A DNA stretch of 64,000 nt from RPQJ01 sp963706755 (GTDB lineage: Bacteria > Pseudomonadota > Gammaproteobacteria > Steroidobacterales > Steroidobacteraceae): the NCBI GenBank assembly GCA_963706755.1, contig CAVPNH010000007.1:295695-359694 (forward strand), read 5' to 3'. Shown piece after piece: positions 1 to 9,205 of the stretch. A model generated the notes under the pieces. That model was not told where the DNA came from and ran no database searches. It saw nothing but the letters and a program-made list of their open reading frames with translations. The translations under genes were made by a program, and so were the position numbers. Every line of letters begins with the position of its first letter. Position 1 is the first letter of the stretch.

Positions 1-2
1 GC

Positions 3-728
3 TGGCTCGACGCCGCGGTCGAGGGTGGCAACGCGTCGGTCGAGCTCGAGTCGGGAACGGCGACCCACTCCGTGGAGCTGTCGGAGAGCGAGCTGGCGCA
101 GGCCGTCGGTCGCATTTACGACGAGTACGCCCGAGTCCTGCAGCGCGCACGCCCGGTCGGCGGCCCGCTGCACCTGCGCTTGTCCGATCGTTTCGCGGCA
201 ATGCCGGGACTCGGGGCCCGGCTCGCGGAGATCCGCGACTGCGAGGTCGTGCGCCTGCCGCGCGGCGCGGCTGCGCTCGGGGCGCTGGCCTGGGAGAAGC
301 ACATCCGGCAGGGAGGGCGTGCCCTCACGCTGGTGCAGCATCTTCCGGTTCCGCTGCCGGCGGGAGTCTCCGGAGTCCTGCAGTCTCCTTCGGCCGCAGT
401 GCCCGAAGAGGCGCGGCCCACGCACATCGTTCACGCGAGTCGCGCCTACCGGCTCGGGTCCCGGCCGCTCACGCTCGGCTCCGACGTTCCGGTGGACAAG
501 CGGGCGCTCGCGCTTCCGCCGGGGCCGGGGATCTCCCGATCACACTGCTCCATCTCGCTGGCAGGCGGCGCGGCGTGGCTCCAGGATCACAGCACGTACG
601 GGACGTACCTGAACGGCGAGCGCGTCGGCGGGCGCGTCGAGCTGCGGGCTGGCGACCGCATGCGCGTCGGAAGCCCCGGCGTCGAGTGCGAACTCGTGCG
701 CGTGGTCGAGGACGATGGCGCGGCGTAA
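3..728 (+). CDS. FHA-domain protein, 5' end outside the window
   Basis: The frame is open from the window edge, so the N-terminus is missing; about 241 residues remain. The last third is a forkhead-associated domain, with GISRSHCSI followed by STYGTYLNGERV, the usual SxxH and NG loops that bind phosphothreonine. The upstream part ends in a stretch like PGLGARLAEI...VVRLPRGAAALGAL. It faintly recalls the second half of an Hsp70/actin-fold ATPase, which is only an inference. The stop overlaps the next gene by 14 bases, so translation is probably coupled to the two vWA genes downstream. FHA domains commonly read out Ser/Thr kinase signalling; no kinase is visible here. Confidence 0.75.
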   Translation, partial: WLDAAVEGGNASVELESGTATHSVELSESELAQAVGRIYDEYARVLQRARPVGGPLHLRLSDRFAAMPGLGARLAEIRDCEVVRLPRGAAALGALAWEKHIRQGGRALTLVQHLPVPLPAGVSGVLQSPSAAVPEEARPTHIVHASRAYRLGSRPLTLGSDVPVDKRALALPPGPGISRSHCSISLAGGAAWLQDHSTYGTYLNGERVGGRVELRAGDRMRVGSPGVECELVRVVEDDGAA

Positions 729-1806
729 GACCGAGGTCTTCAGCCTGTCGTTCCTGGACGTGATCGCGTGCGGGTTCGGAGCGGTCGTGCTCTTCTATAC
801 GATCCTGAGCGCGCAGGCCGGCGTGCAGCGCCAGCACCGCAACGACGAGCTGCAGTCGGAAGTGAACCGGGTCGAGGAGCAGGTCCTCGAGGGCTACAAG
901 AACCTCGTCGTGCTGCGCAATGCGCTCGAGGGGACGGACAAGCCCGTGCCCGCCGAAGGTCTCGCGAACCGCATCATCGAGCAGACCGAGCAGCTCAAGC
1001 AGCAGCTCGCCGAGGCGGACAAGGAAACGCTCTCGAAGCGCGAGGCGATCGAGCGCCTCAAGCAGGACCTGAAATCGCTGGACGAGGGCAAGCGCCGGCT
1101 CGAGGCCGGCACGCCGAGCCCCGGCCAGCCGGGCACGCGCATCAAGGGCTTCATCGGCAGCGGCGACCGCCAGTACCTCACGGGACTCAAGGTCGGCGGC
1201 CAGCACATCCTGATCCTGGTGGACGTCTCGGCCAGCATGATGGACGAGTCGGTGGTGAACGTGATCCGGCTCCGCAACATGCCGGAAGTGCGGCGCATGG
1301 CGGCGGCGAAATGGCGCCGCACGGTCGCCACCGTCGACTGGATCACCTCGCAGCTGCCCGGCAAGTCGCAGTTCCAGCTGTACGCGTTCAACACGCAGGC
1401 GCACCCGCTCGTGCCGGGCAGCGCGGGCAAATGGCTCGCCGCGAACGACGCGGCGGCGCTGAACGACGCGCTGGGCGCGCTGCGCAAGACCGTACCGCAG
1501 GACGGAACGAGCCTCGAGAACGCGCTCGCAGTGGCCGGGTCGCTCTCGCCGCGACCGGACAACATCCTGCTCATCACTGACGGGTTGCCGACGCAGGGCG
1601 CGAGCCCGCCGCTGGTGCGCAAGACCATCGACGGCGGCGGCCGCCTGCAGCTCTTCGAGCACGCGATCGGCAAGCTGCCGTCCGGCATCCCCGTGAACGT
1701 GATCCTGCTGCCCATGGAAGGCGACCCGATGGCGCCCGCCGCCTACTGGACACTGGCGCGCAGGACCAACGGCTCGTTCCTGAGCCCCGCGAGGGACTGG
1801 CCGTGA
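715..1806 (+). CDS. Membrane-anchored vWA-domain protein with ExbD/TolR-like first helix
   Basis: This 363-residue protein has a short basic N-terminus, one membrane segment (about residues 9-31, containing SFLDVIACGFGAVVLF), a charged coiled coil (about 35-125) and a C-terminal von Willebrand A domain. The vWA domain carries the MIDAS motif DVSAS at 170-174 and a later LLITDGLPTQG that should supply the metal-binding Thr/Asp. The helix has an Asp (D15) in the FLDV context where ExbD/TolR-type subunits have their proton-carrying Asp. The topology predicts a vWA domain outside the inner membrane. The start overlaps the FHA gene, and the stop overlaps the next gene in a GTGA junction. Function is unknown; a PMF-coupled envelope role is inferred. 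Confidence 0.8.
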   Translation: MARRKTEVFSLSFLDVIACGFGAVVLFYTILSAQAGVQRQHRNDELQSEVNRVEEQVLEGYKNLVVLRNALEGTDKPVPAEGLANRIIEQTEQLKQQLAEADKETLSKREAIERLKQDLKSLDEGKRRLEAGTPSPGQPGTRIKGFIGSGDRQYLTGLKVGGQHILILVDVSASMMDESVVNVIRLRNMPEVRRMAAAKWRRTVATVDWITSQLPGKSQFQLYAFNTQAHPLVPGSAGKWLAANDAAALNDALGALRKTVPQDGTSLENALAVAGSLSPRPDNILLITDGLPTQGASPPLVRKTIDGGGRLQLFEHAIGKLPSGIPVNVILLPMEGDPMAPAAYWTLARRTNGSFLSPARDWP

Positions 1807-2816
1807 GGGGCTCGAGGCTCGGCCGTCGCGACGTCGAGGTGTTCAGCCTCTCGTTCCTCGACGCGATCTGCTGCGGGTTCGGCGCCGTGATCCTGCTGCT
1901 CGTGCTCACCCAGGTTGGCGAACCAATCGTCATCGAGAAGTCGCGCGAGGACCTGAAGGCCCAGCTGCTGAAGCTCCAGCAGGAACTCGTGGAAATCCGC
2001 GGCACCAGCGAGGTGCTGAATCGCGAACTCAAGTCGCGGCGCATCCAGCTCTCAGAGGAGCAGCTGAGGATCGCGCGGCTGCGCGGCGACCTGAGCGCGC
2101 TGCGCGGCCAGTACGAGTCCTCGCGCCGTGACGCGGAGGTGCAGAACGACATCGAGGGACAGCTGGTCTCCGCGCAGCAGGACCTCACGGAGGAAATGAA
2201 GCGCCTGCTCGGCGCGCAGTACCGGCGCAAGGACGACTCGCCCATCGGCGGCCTGCCCGTGGACAGCGAGTACGTCATCTTCATCATCGACACTTCGGGC
2301 AGCATGGCGAACTACGCGTGGCCGCTCATGATGAGGAAGCTGCAGGAAGTCCTCGACGCCTATCCGACGGTCAAGGGCTGGCAGGTGATGAGCGACGAGG
2401 GCACGTACATGTTTTCCTCGTACCGCGGGCGCTGGCTGCCCGACACCCCGATGCAGCGGAAGCTGGTGCTGGAACGGATGCGCGACTGGTTCCCGTTCAG
2501 CAACTCGAGTCCCGTCGAGGGCATCGTCGAGGCCATCCGCACCTACTACGCGACGGGGCTCCGCATCAGCCTCTACGTGTTCGGCGACGAGTTCACGGGC
2601 TCGTCGGTCGAGTCGGTCATGCGCACGGTGGACATGATGAACCGGGAGGACAAGACCGGCGCGCGCAGGGTCAGGATCCACGCGCTCGGCTTCCCGGTGC
2701 GACCCGACGCGCCGCAGGTCACGAGCATCCGTTACGCCACGCTCATGCGGGCGCTGTGCGAGAAGAACGGCGGAACCTTCGTCGGACTGAACGAGCCCGG
2801 CAGCTATGCCCGTTGA
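1803..2816 (+). CDS. Second membrane-anchored vWA-domain protein
   Basis: This is a 337-residue paralogue-like neighbour of the preceding gene, starting with GTG inside the previous stop (GTGA overlap). The N-terminus repeats the EVFSLSFLD..CGFGAV signature, with Asp at residue 20 in a single membrane segment (about 14-36). A long coiled coil (about 45-130) follows, then a vWA domain with MIDAS DTSGS at 163-167. Its vWA domain differs clearly from that of the first protein, so the two probably form a heteromeric pair rather than being a recent duplicate. By context it belongs to one operon with the FHA protein and the downstream lipoprotein. The physiological role is unknown. Confidence 0.8.
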   Translation: MRGSRLGRRDVEVFSLSFLDAICCGFGAVILLLVLTQVGEPIVIEKSREDLKAQLLKLQQELVEIRGTSEVLNRELKSRRIQLSEEQLRIARLRGDLSALRGQYESSRRDAEVQNDIEGQLVSAQQDLTEEMKRLLGAQYRRKDDSPIGGLPVDSEYVIFIIDTSGSMANYAWPLMMRKLQEVLDAYPTVKGWQVMSDEGTYMFSSYRGRWLPDTPMQRKLVLERMRDWFPFSNSSPVEGIVEAIRTYYATGLRISLYVFGDEFTGSSVESVMRTVDMMNREDKTGARRVRIHALGFPVRPDAPQVTSIRYATLMRALCEKNGGTFVGLNEPGSYAR

Positions 2817-2841
2817 GCGTCCGCGTGCGACCATGCTTCCG

Positions 2842-3528
2842 ATGAAGGCAACTCCCGCAATGCGACTCGCCAGCCCCATCGCGTGCATCCGCCCTGCGGC
2901 CTGGCTCGCCTGCGCGTTCCTCGCCGGCTGCGGTCCGACCCGGTTCGAGGCGCAGCCGGACATTCCGACTCCGCTGGTCACGAAGATTCCCGTGGTCGTG
3001 GGCGTGTACATCACGCCCGAGTTCCGGAACAAGGTGTACCAGGAGAAACGCGACGGCGGGAACTACGAGATCGCCATCGGAAAGTCCCAGTCCGAGGGCT
3101 TCATGCGCCTGATGGACGCGATGTTCGACCGCGTGGTTCCAGTGACCGGTACGGACGCGGGTGCAAGCACCGATCCGCAGATCCGCGGCGTGATCGAGCC
3201 CGTGCTCGAGGACTTCGCCTTCGTCACGCCCGTGGACTCGGGCTCCGATGTGTACGCGGTCAGCCTCAGGTACCGGTTCAACGGCTACCGGCCGGACGGG
3301 CAGGCCATCGACTCCTGGACATTCACCGGTTATGGCGCCGCGGCGAACGAGGGCATGCTCAGCAGTGGGTCGGACGCGCTGAAGAAGGCAGTGCAGCTCG
3401 CCATGCGCGACGCGGCCGCCAAGCTCGCCACCGAGTTCCGCGAGCAGGCACTGGTGCGGGGCCTGCTGCCCGCGGTGCCCGGGGTCGCCACCGAGGCGCC
3501 GGTCGAAGCGACGGCACCTCCGCAGTAA
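2842..3528 (+). CDS. Putative outer-membrane lipoprotein of the FHA/vWA operon
   Basis: A hydrophobic leader ends in the lipobox FLAGC, followed by GPTRFEAQPD. With the start at 2842 the acylated Cys is residue 30. In-frame ATGs also exist at 2806, overlapping the previous gene, and at 2860. The mature part has PVVVGVYITPEFRNKVY and alternating beta/alpha segments recalling YajG-like auxiliary lipoproteins, a loose resemblance only. It has a Pro/Ala-rich tail. It follows the second vWA gene with almost no gap and ends five bases before the convergent TPR/TonB gene. It likely provides an outer-membrane anchor for the vWA pair; this is inferred from context. Confidence 0.7.
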   Translation: MKATPAMRLASPIACIRPAAWLACAFLAGCGPTRFEAQPDIPTPLVTKIPVVVGVYITPEFRNKVYQEKRDGGNYEIAIGKSQSEGFMRLMDAMFDRVVPVTGTDAGASTDPQIRGVIEPVLEDFAFVTPVDSGSDVYAVSLRYRFNGYRPDGQAIDSWTFTGYGAAANEGMLSSGSDALKKAVQLAMRDAAAKLATEFREQALVRGLLPAVPGVATEAPVEATAPPQ

Positions 3529-3532
3529 GGAA

Positions 3533-5138
3533 TCAGCCGCCGGAATTCGCGGGCGCCGGTACGGACTCAGGCTGCGTCGCAGGAGTCGCCTCCGTCGCCG
3601 GCGCGCCCGCCGGCTCGTCCGACTCCTTTTCGATGAGCACGTAGAACGGCTGATCGAGCGTGACTCCCGGCGTATCCACCGGAATTCCCTTCTCGAGCCG
3701 CGGCCGGTAGATCGCGGCCTGCACGGCACGCTGGGCCTGTGCCCCGCGGCTGGGGTCGCCGGCGTCCGACACCACCTTCGGGTTCGCGACGCGGCCGCGC
3801 GCCGTGACCGTGAAGGCGATCTGCGCTTCGCGCAGGACCACTTCGTCCGCCGGCCGGCCTGCGTAGCGGCTCCACGATCCCGGAGGCACGTAGGCGAGCA
3901 GCAGCGGGTGGCCGAACAGCAGTTCGGTCACGGGCTTGCCGTCGGCGGTGGCCCCGGCTGCCGCCTGCCACGCGAGCTGGTAATTCGGCAACGCTTTCTC
4001 GGCCTGGTTGCGCGACTGGTACCAGTCGCCCAGCAGCGTGCGGACGTCGGCGACCTGGGCCGGTGACGGCGGCGCCTGCGCTGTCCGCGATCGCGACCGC
4101 GCGCTCGAGCGAGGACAGTCCTTCCGTCGCGATGGTGTTCGGCGACACCGACGGCAGGACCGGCGCCATCGAGTCGTGGAACATGGACTGGCGCTGCTCG
4201 TCGGGCGTCGCGGCCCTCGCGGTCGAGGGGTCGAGGAGCTGGCGGCGGGCGCACTCGGCAAGCGCCGTCAGGGGGCCGATCAGTTCCGCGGCGTTCTCCC
4301 CCTTCGCGTCCTCGACGATCGCGATGGCGCTGCGCAGCGACGCGCGGGCCGCGTCGTAGGACCGGATCCTCGTGAACCAGCGACCGATGGACTCGAGTTC
4401 CTGCGCGTAACGCAGGCTCGCCGCGCCGTACTTGCGCTCGATCGCGCGCAGGATGTAGCGGCGCGCCCGCAGCGCGTCGTCGACACGGCTGAGTTCGACC
4501 AGCGCCGTGGCGTATTTCTCGAGGAAGGGGATCTGCTCCTCGGTGAAAAGGCCCTGCTCGCGGCGGGCGAGCGCGATGGCTTGCTCGTACCGCACGACGG
4601 CGAGGTCGTAGCGCTTGCCCGCGTAGTAGGTGGTGGCGAGTCCCGCCTGCGCACGGGCGAGCCGCGCGCCGGTCGTGCGGCCGGACGCCTCGATCAATGC
4701 GATGACCCGCAGGTAGCTCGCTTCTGCGCCCGCGTAGTCCCCGTCCAGGTATTGCGCGAGCGCCAGGTTCATCAGCGCCACCTGCAGGTCGTCGCCGCCC
4801 GCGTTCGGCCGCTTCTCGATCTCGCCGAGCACCTGTCGCGCCAGTGCCATGGCCTTCTCGTACTCCTTCGCGTCGAGGAGCTGGCGGAATTCGCTCGAGG
4901 AACCGGCGAGGAACGGGGCCGGGATGACGGGCTTCGGCTGCGGCTGCGCGGGTCCCGTCTCCGGCAGCGTGGCCGTCTGCTGCGCGGAGCCCGCTGCTGG
5001 AAGTGCGGCGCCCGGCGGTGCGACCGCCGGAGCAGCTTCCGCCTGCCCGAGCGAGGGGCGCGCGACGATCGCGAGCACGATCGCGAGGACCGTCGAGGCC
5101 GTTCGCGCGGACCAGTGGCGTTCGCGTCGGGTGTGCAC
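3533..5138 (-). CDS. TPR protein with C-terminal TonB-like domain (one frameshift)
   Basis: A GTG start at 5138 lies just after the nadE stop and precedes a signal-like segment (TVLAIVLAIVARPSLGQAEA). A Pro/Ala/Gln linker follows, then several helical repeats of TPR type (EYEKAMALARQVLGEIEKR; QYLDGDYAGAEASYLRVIAL). The C-terminal part, with IAFTVTARGRVANPKVV and an AIYRPRLEKG strand, matches a TonB C-terminal fold. The reading frame must shift near 4,080 (from ERAVAIADSA to QAPPSPAQVADVR) to join the halves, probably through a single-base error. It is likely a periplasmic scaffold; the TonB-C domain may contact peptidoglycan or an outer-membrane partner. It may be co-transcribed with nadE. 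Confidence 0.65.
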
Positions 5139-5149
5139 GGACCGCCGGA

Positions 5150-7241
5150 TCACGACCTGCGTCGGCGCCCGGCTGGAACGTTGGCTCGAAGCTCGTCGAG
5201 CCAGACCGTCGCGGGCGAGTCGCTGGGCGCACGCCAGTCGCTGCGCGGCGACAGCGAGCCGCCGGAGCCGACCTTCGGCCCGTTCGGCATCGCCGAGCGC
5301 TTGAACTGGCTGTCCTGGAAGAAGCGCTGCAGGAACACCTCTAGCCAGCGGCGGATGGTCGCGAGGTCGTATTCGCGTCGTTCGCCCGGCGGCACCGTAT
5401 CGGGCCACGCGCCGGTATCGCGATCGCCCCAGGCGGAATGCGCGAGGAATGCGACCTTGCTCGGCCGGTAGCCGAAGCGGCTCAGGTAGTAGAGGTTGAA
5501 GTCCTGCAGCTCGTACGGGCCGACCACGGCTTCCGACGAGTGCTCCGGCTCCTCGCCCGAGCCGGGCACGAGTTCCGGCGAGATGCGCGTGGCCACGATG
5601 CGTTCCAGCACCTTGGACGTCTGTACGTCGAACTGCTTGGTAGCTCACCAGCCAGCGCACGAGGTGCTGGATCAGCGTCTTCGGCACGGAGGCGTTCACG
5701 TTGTAGTGCGACATGTGGTCGCCGACACCGTAGGTGGTGAAGCCGAGGGCGAGTTCCGAGAGGTCGCCCGTGCCGAGCACCAGCGCGCCGTGCAGGTTCG
5801 CGAGACGGAACAGGTGCGAAGTGCGCTCGCCGGCCTGCACGTTCTCGAAGGTCACGTCGTACACGGGTTTGCCCGGCTGTACGGGTGCTCGATGTGCCGG
5901 AGCATCAGCTCCGCCGACGGCCGGATGTCGATTTCCGCGGACGAGATGCCGAGCGCCTTCATGAGCGCGTGCGCGCTGTCGAAGGTATGGCGGCTCGTGC
6001 CGAATCCCGGCAGCGTGTAGCCGAGCACGTTGCTGCGCGGCAGCCCGAGGCGGTCGAAGGCGCGTACCGCGACGAGCGCGGCCTGGGTCGAGTCGAGGCC
6101 GCCCGAGATGCCGATCACGACTTTTCGCAGCCCGCTCGCGTCGAGGCGCTTCATGAGGCCCTCGACCTGGATGTCGTAGACCTCGGCGCAGCGCTCGTCG
6201 AGCTTCGAGTGGTCCGCCGGCACGTACGGGAAGCGCTCGACCCGTCGCTCGAGCGGCACGCGACCGCGCGGCAGGTCGAGCTCGAACTCGATGCGACGGA
6301 AACCGGCGAGCAGCGCGGCGTTCACCTGGACGCTGTCGCCGAAACTCGTGAGCCGCGCCCGCTCCTGCCGCAGGTGATCGAGATCGATGTCGGCCGTGAC
6401 GAGTCCCGGTTCGAGCGGGAAGCGCCGCGACTCGGCGAGCCGTTCGCCGTTCTCGTAGGCGAGCGCGTGGCCGTCCCATGCGAGGTCGGTCGTCGATTCG
6501 CCTGGGCCCGCGCCGGAATAGAGGTAGGCCGACACGCACTTGGCCGACTGGGAGGCGCAGAGCAGTCGCCGGTAGTCCGCCTTGCCGACGGTGATGTCGC
6601 TGGCGGAGAGGTTCGCGATCACGGTCGCGCCGGCGAGCGACGCGAGCGTGCTCGGCGGCAACGGTACCCACAGGTCCTCGCAGATCTCGAGGTGCATCAC
6701 GAAGCCGGGCACGTTCGTCGCCGCGAAGAGCAGCCGGTTGCCGAAGGGCACGTCCTGCCCGAGCAGGCGGATGCTGGTCGAAAGCGCCTGTGCGGCCGGT
6801 GCGAACTGACGCTTCTCGTAGAACTCGCGGTAGTTCGGCAGGTAGCTCTTCGGCACCGCGCCGAGGATGCGGCCACGATGCACGAGGACACCGCAATTGA
6901 AGAGCCGGTCGTCGGCGCGCAGCGGCAGGCCCACCGCGAGCGCGGGGGCGAGGTCGCGGCTGGCCCGGACCAGTTCCCCGAGCGCGGTGACGGACGCGTC
7001 CTGGAGCGCGTCCTGCTGGAACAGGTCCTCGTTCGAATACGCCGACAAGCCCGAGTTCGGGGAACACCGCCAGCACCGCGTGGGTCGCCGCCGCCTGGCG
7101 GGCCAGCGCCAGTGTCTGCCCGAGGTTGTAGGCGGGAGATGCCACCTCGACCCGCGGGGTGGCGATGGCCGCCCGGACGAATCCGTGGCGGTAGATGGAA
7201 TCAAAGGGCGGCCCCGGCAGGGGGCGGCGGGTCTTGGCCAT
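5150..7241 (-). CDS. nadE: Glutamine-dependent NAD+ synthetase (three frameshifts)
   Basis: It makes NAD+ from deamido-NAD+, ATP and glutamine. The N-terminal half is a nitrilase-type amidase (FPELGL with the catalytic Glu; KSYLPNYREFYEKR with the catalytic Lys; LEICEDLWVP with the nucleophilic Cys). The C-terminal half is the PP-loop synthetase (VVIGISGGLDSTQAAL). The full length of about 695 codons matches the family. The frame breaks near 7,050, 5,880 and 5,640. Protein similarity is continuous across each break, so these look like single-base indels rather than decay. The start is the ATG at 7,241 (MAKTRRPLPG). As given, the sequence would not yield a working protein. Confidence 0.85.
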
Positions 7242-7458
7242 TCGGGCCTCTTGGAGGGGCGATCCCGGCAGTTTCGGCCCACCGGGCGGGTCCGGCAAGG
7301 CCCGCGCCCGGGTACTCCAATATGACTTAATCCGCGTTAGGCTATCCGGCGTCCGAATCCGGGACCGGGGCTGGGATGCTGGTCACATCCCCGGGCGCGG
7401 CCGCCGGGCTAGCCTTGGAGCAGATTGGAGATCTTTGCCGGCACGGGGTAAGCGACTG

Positions 7459-7815
7459 GTGAGTGACCTATTCAATCGGGCCAAGGCACTGTTCGGGCGC
7501 AGCGAGCCCGAGGCGAAGCCCGCGCCCGTGAAGAAGAAACCCATCAATCCCTGGCACGCGGTCTCGATCGTGCCGGGGCCTCGCGCCTGCGCTGCCGCGC
7601 TCGAACTCCGCGATCAGCGCTTCCTGTCGCGCTCGGCGCCGACGCTGCCGCTCAAGAAGTGCGACAACCCCGCGTGCACCTGCCGCTACGAGCACTACGT
7701 GGATCGCCGGGGCGCGCCGCGGCGCGCCTTCGACCTGGGCGCCTCGATCGCAGGCTACGATGGCCCCGAGCATCGCGCGAAAACAAGGCGCGGCCGCCGC
7801 AAGACCGACGAGTGA
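7459..7815 (+). CDS. Small conserved Cys-containing protein of unknown function
   Basis: This encodes 118 residues from a GTG start (VSDLFNRAKALFG). After a basic linker (PAPVKKKPINPWHAV) comes a compact core with RFLSRSAPTLPLKKC and the motif CDNPACTCRYEHYVDRR. The three closely spaced Cys plus a His could bind a metal. The C-terminus is Arg/Lys-rich. I recognise it only as a conserved hypothetical of proteobacteria. It stands alone, divergent from nadE and convergent with the downstream metallo-beta-lactamase gene. The open frame continues upstream to 7,195, but that part looks non-coding. Confidence 0.6.
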   Translation: MSDLFNRAKALFGRSEPEAKPAPVKKKPINPWHAVSIVPGPRACAAALELRDQRFLSRSAPTLPLKKCDNPACTCRYEHYVDRRGAPRRAFDLGASIAGYDGPEHRAKTRRGRRKTDE

Positions 7816-7833
7816 GCCCGGCGGGGATCCCGA

Positions 7834-9106
7834 TCAGCGCCCGCGTCCCACGGCTGCATCACCCGCGAACGGGTTCGTGCGGCGCTCTTCCCCGAACGTG
7901 GACATGGGGCCGTGGCCCGGGACGAACCGCACGTCGTCGCCGAGCGGGAAGAGCTTCGTGCGGATCGCATTGATCAGCGTGTCGTAGTCGCCGCCCGGGA
8001 AGTCCGTCCGTCCGATCGAGCCGGCGAAGAGCACGTCGCCCACGAACGCCAGGCGCTCCGCGGGCGAGTGGAAGACCACGTGCCCGGGCGTGTGCCCCGG
8101 GCAGTGCTTCACCTCGAACTCGATGTCACCGACCTGCGCGAGGTCACCATCCTCGAGCCATCGGTCCGGCACGAAGCTGCCGCCGCTCGCGATGCCGAAC
8201 ATGCGCGCCTGCTCCGCCAGCCCGTCGATCCAGAACTGGTCGCCGCGGTGCGGGCCTTCAATCGGCAGGCCGAGCGTCCGCGCGAGTTCCGCGGTGCCGC
8301 CCGCGTGATCCACGTGGGCGTGCGTGAGCAGGATCTTCTCGAGCTTCACGCCTTCGTCGCGGACCGTGGCGAGGATGCGGTCGAGATCGCCGCCCGGGTC
8401 GATGACCGCGCCGGCGCCGGTTTTCTCGCACCAGACCACCGAGCAGTTCTGCGCGAATGGCGTGACCGGGACGATCGCGACGCGCACCTCAGCGGGCCCG
8501 TCGGTTCGTCCGCGTCGGGTACGCTGCGCCACGGTCACCCCGCCCATGAGCACGATGCGCATCGCGGTCTCGACCGAGAGCGAGGTGGGTTCGAGCAGGT
8601 CGCGCGGGAGGAACACGGTGTAGCCGCCGATCATGTAGCTCATGGGCAGGTAGACGGCGACCTTGTCCGCGGTTCCGTCGCCGAGGCCGAGGGCCGCCGC
8701 CGATTCGGATGTCACGAAGCCGATCGCCTTGCCGGGCCCGAACGGCACGAGCACCACGCGCTTCAGGTCGCCGCCCTTGCCTGACGACGGAAAGAACCGC
8801 ATGAAGTCGCGGATGGCGACGTATACGGTTTTCACCACCGGAATACGCGCGAAGAGCCGGTCCCCGAACTTGAGCGCCCGGCGCACGAGGTAGGCGTTCA
8901 CGGCGAGGCCAGCCAGGTAGAGGACGACCAGGCCTGTGAGCAGCCCGAGGCCGGGCCAGTAGGCGGACGCGGGGATCAGGAGCTTGATCGCCGGGGAGAA
9001 GACGCGCTCCGCCGTGCCTGCCAGCCAGGAGACGAGGTAGAGCGTGAGCGCGATGGGCAGTATAGCCACCAGGCCCTTCAACGTCGTGTTCCAGATTCTT
9101 GCGCAT
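7834..9106 (-). CDS. DUF502 membrane domain fused to a metallo-beta-lactamase-fold hydrolase
   Basis: The first about 215 residues are a DUF502 membrane protein: LKGLVAILPIALTLYLVSWL, a second helix around GLLTGLVVLYLAGLAVN, and the PMSYMIGGYTVFLPRD signature. The remaining about 215 residues are a glyoxalase-II-like metallo-beta-lactamase domain (THAHVDHAGG, HCPGHTPGHVVF, GDVLF, FVPGHGP) of the YcbL type. The junction reads DGPAEVRVAIVPVTPF, and VRVAIVPVTPF looks like a normal GTG start. A TGA in another frame overlaps it, so the fusion may come from a lost stop. The proper start ATG at 9,106 is one base out of frame with the rest (near 9,100). Confidence 0.65.
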
Positions 9107-9205
9107 CGTCGTTCCCCCGCCGCGGGCTGCGAAGTATGCAGAGCACTTGCACGCGCCGCCAGCGCGATCACGTATCATCGCGCCGATTCCCCGGGACTAC
9201 GGTCG

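Noticed and set aside
3567..7298. A 1,243-codon leftward open frame
   Set aside because: It is a patchwork of pieces of nadE and the TPR/TonB gene joined through wrong frames; similarity jumps to other frames at each indel.
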